This document shows, piece after piece, positions 12,937 to 13,089 of a stretch of DNA of 13,089 bases. Positions within the stretch are counted from its first letter, which is position 1, and each line of letters starts with the position of its first letter. The notes beneath the pieces were generated by a model. That model worked only from the letters and a program-made list of their open reading frames with translations. It was not told the origin of the DNA and did no database searches. Origin of the DNA: Bacillota bacterium (GTDB lineage Bacteria > Bacillota > Clostridia > Acetivibrionales > DSM-1351); NCBI GenBank assembly GCA_023416275.1, contig JAEZIB010000135.1, positions 1-13,089 on the forward strand, written 5' to 3'. The position numbers and the translations under genes are program-made.

Positions 12937-13089
12937 TACAATAGAATTTTCCTTTCAAAAAGCCGTATTGTTTCATTAAAATTTTCGAGGAAATAGTATT
13001 TGCGCCAGTCCCATTGATTTGCAACATTCCACTGCAGAGCTAGGAATTTACGTATATATTGTGATTCAATAATGGGTGTAACATAGGAG
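12936..13089 (-). CDS. C-terminal 50 residues of an unrecognised protein (runs off right edge)
   Basis: An open frame enters from the right edge and ends at TAA 12938-12936, its last base being the A of the kinase ATG. The visible residues are rich in aromatics: QYIRKFLALQWNVANQWDW, then RKYYFLENFNETIRLFER and a short ILL end. The 4-base TAAT-type overlap, the absence of a promoter and the protein-like composition all argue for a real coding sequence and for membership of the operon. I do not recognise the family. The WNVANQWDWRKYYF stretch is distinctive enough to identify it once the full gene is seen. Confidence 0.72.
   Translation of the reverse strand, partial: SYVTPIIESQYIRKFLALQWNVANQWDWRKYYFLENFNETIRLFERKILL

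Noticed and set aside
1..13089. CRISPR arrays, tRNA/rRNA genes, insertion sequences
   Set aside because: No regularly spaced repeats, no cloverleaf or rRNA signature, and no transposase or matching terminal repeats were seen on either strand.

Overview
The window looks like the chromosome of a low-GC, mesophilic, cellulosome-producing clostridium (Ruminiclostridium / Clostridium cellulolyticum type). The main evidence is a secreted esterase carrying a CBM6 and a type I dockerin. Strong AGGAGG-type ribosome sites, AT-rich intergenic DNA and an oxygen-handling hemerythrin operon of anaerobe type agree with this. The assignment is inference from gene content.

Left part (1-5650). The 5' half of a GH127 beta-L-arabinofuranosidase-like gene runs off the left edge on the minus strand. 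Directly upstream of it lies a decayed fragment of a sugar ABC transporter permease. Then come three plus-strand genes: a 19-cysteine DUF326/Csp-type copper-binding four-helix protein with a clear terminator, a secreted serpin, and a cellulosomal CE1-CBM6-dockerin esterase. Strong hairpin terminators close this side.

Middle part (5665-7600). A four-gene minus-strand operon encodes a small hemerythrin, a DUF1858 CxxC protein, an unrecognised 206-aa His-rich protein with a repeated IHxWL motif, and a second, canonical hemerythrin. DUF1858-like and hemerythrin modules are fused in RIC/ScdA/YtfE-type di-iron proteins, so this looks like a split version of such an O2/NO-stress system.

Right part (7914-13089). 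A tightly packed minus-strand operon continues beyond the right edge. In transcription order it encodes: an unrecognised protein (C-terminal 50 residues visible), a P-loop kinase of UPF0200/dephospho-CoA-kinase type, a pyruvate-kinase-like enzyme without the C-terminal domain and with altered K+-site residues, a two-TM membrane protein with a PLD-like soluble domain, a radical SAM enzyme with a SPASM/twitch-like C-terminal cysteine cluster, a HAD phosphatase, and a GHMP-superfamily protein that reads as a beta-ribofuranosylaminobenzene 5'-phosphate (beta-RFAP) synthase homologue. Known members of that last family use PRPP to make C-ribosides, for methanopterin in archaea and for C-nucleoside antibiotics through ForT/PyfQ.

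The working hypothesis is a pathway for an undescribed ribosylated (perhaps C-nucleoside) metabolite, cofactor or signal: ribosyl transfer by the GHMP protein, dephosphorylation by the HAD, radical tailoring, and kinase or PEP-type phosphoryl chemistry, with a membrane protein of unknown role. This is the most interesting part of the window. Several starts in it were reset from Shine-Dalgarno positions.
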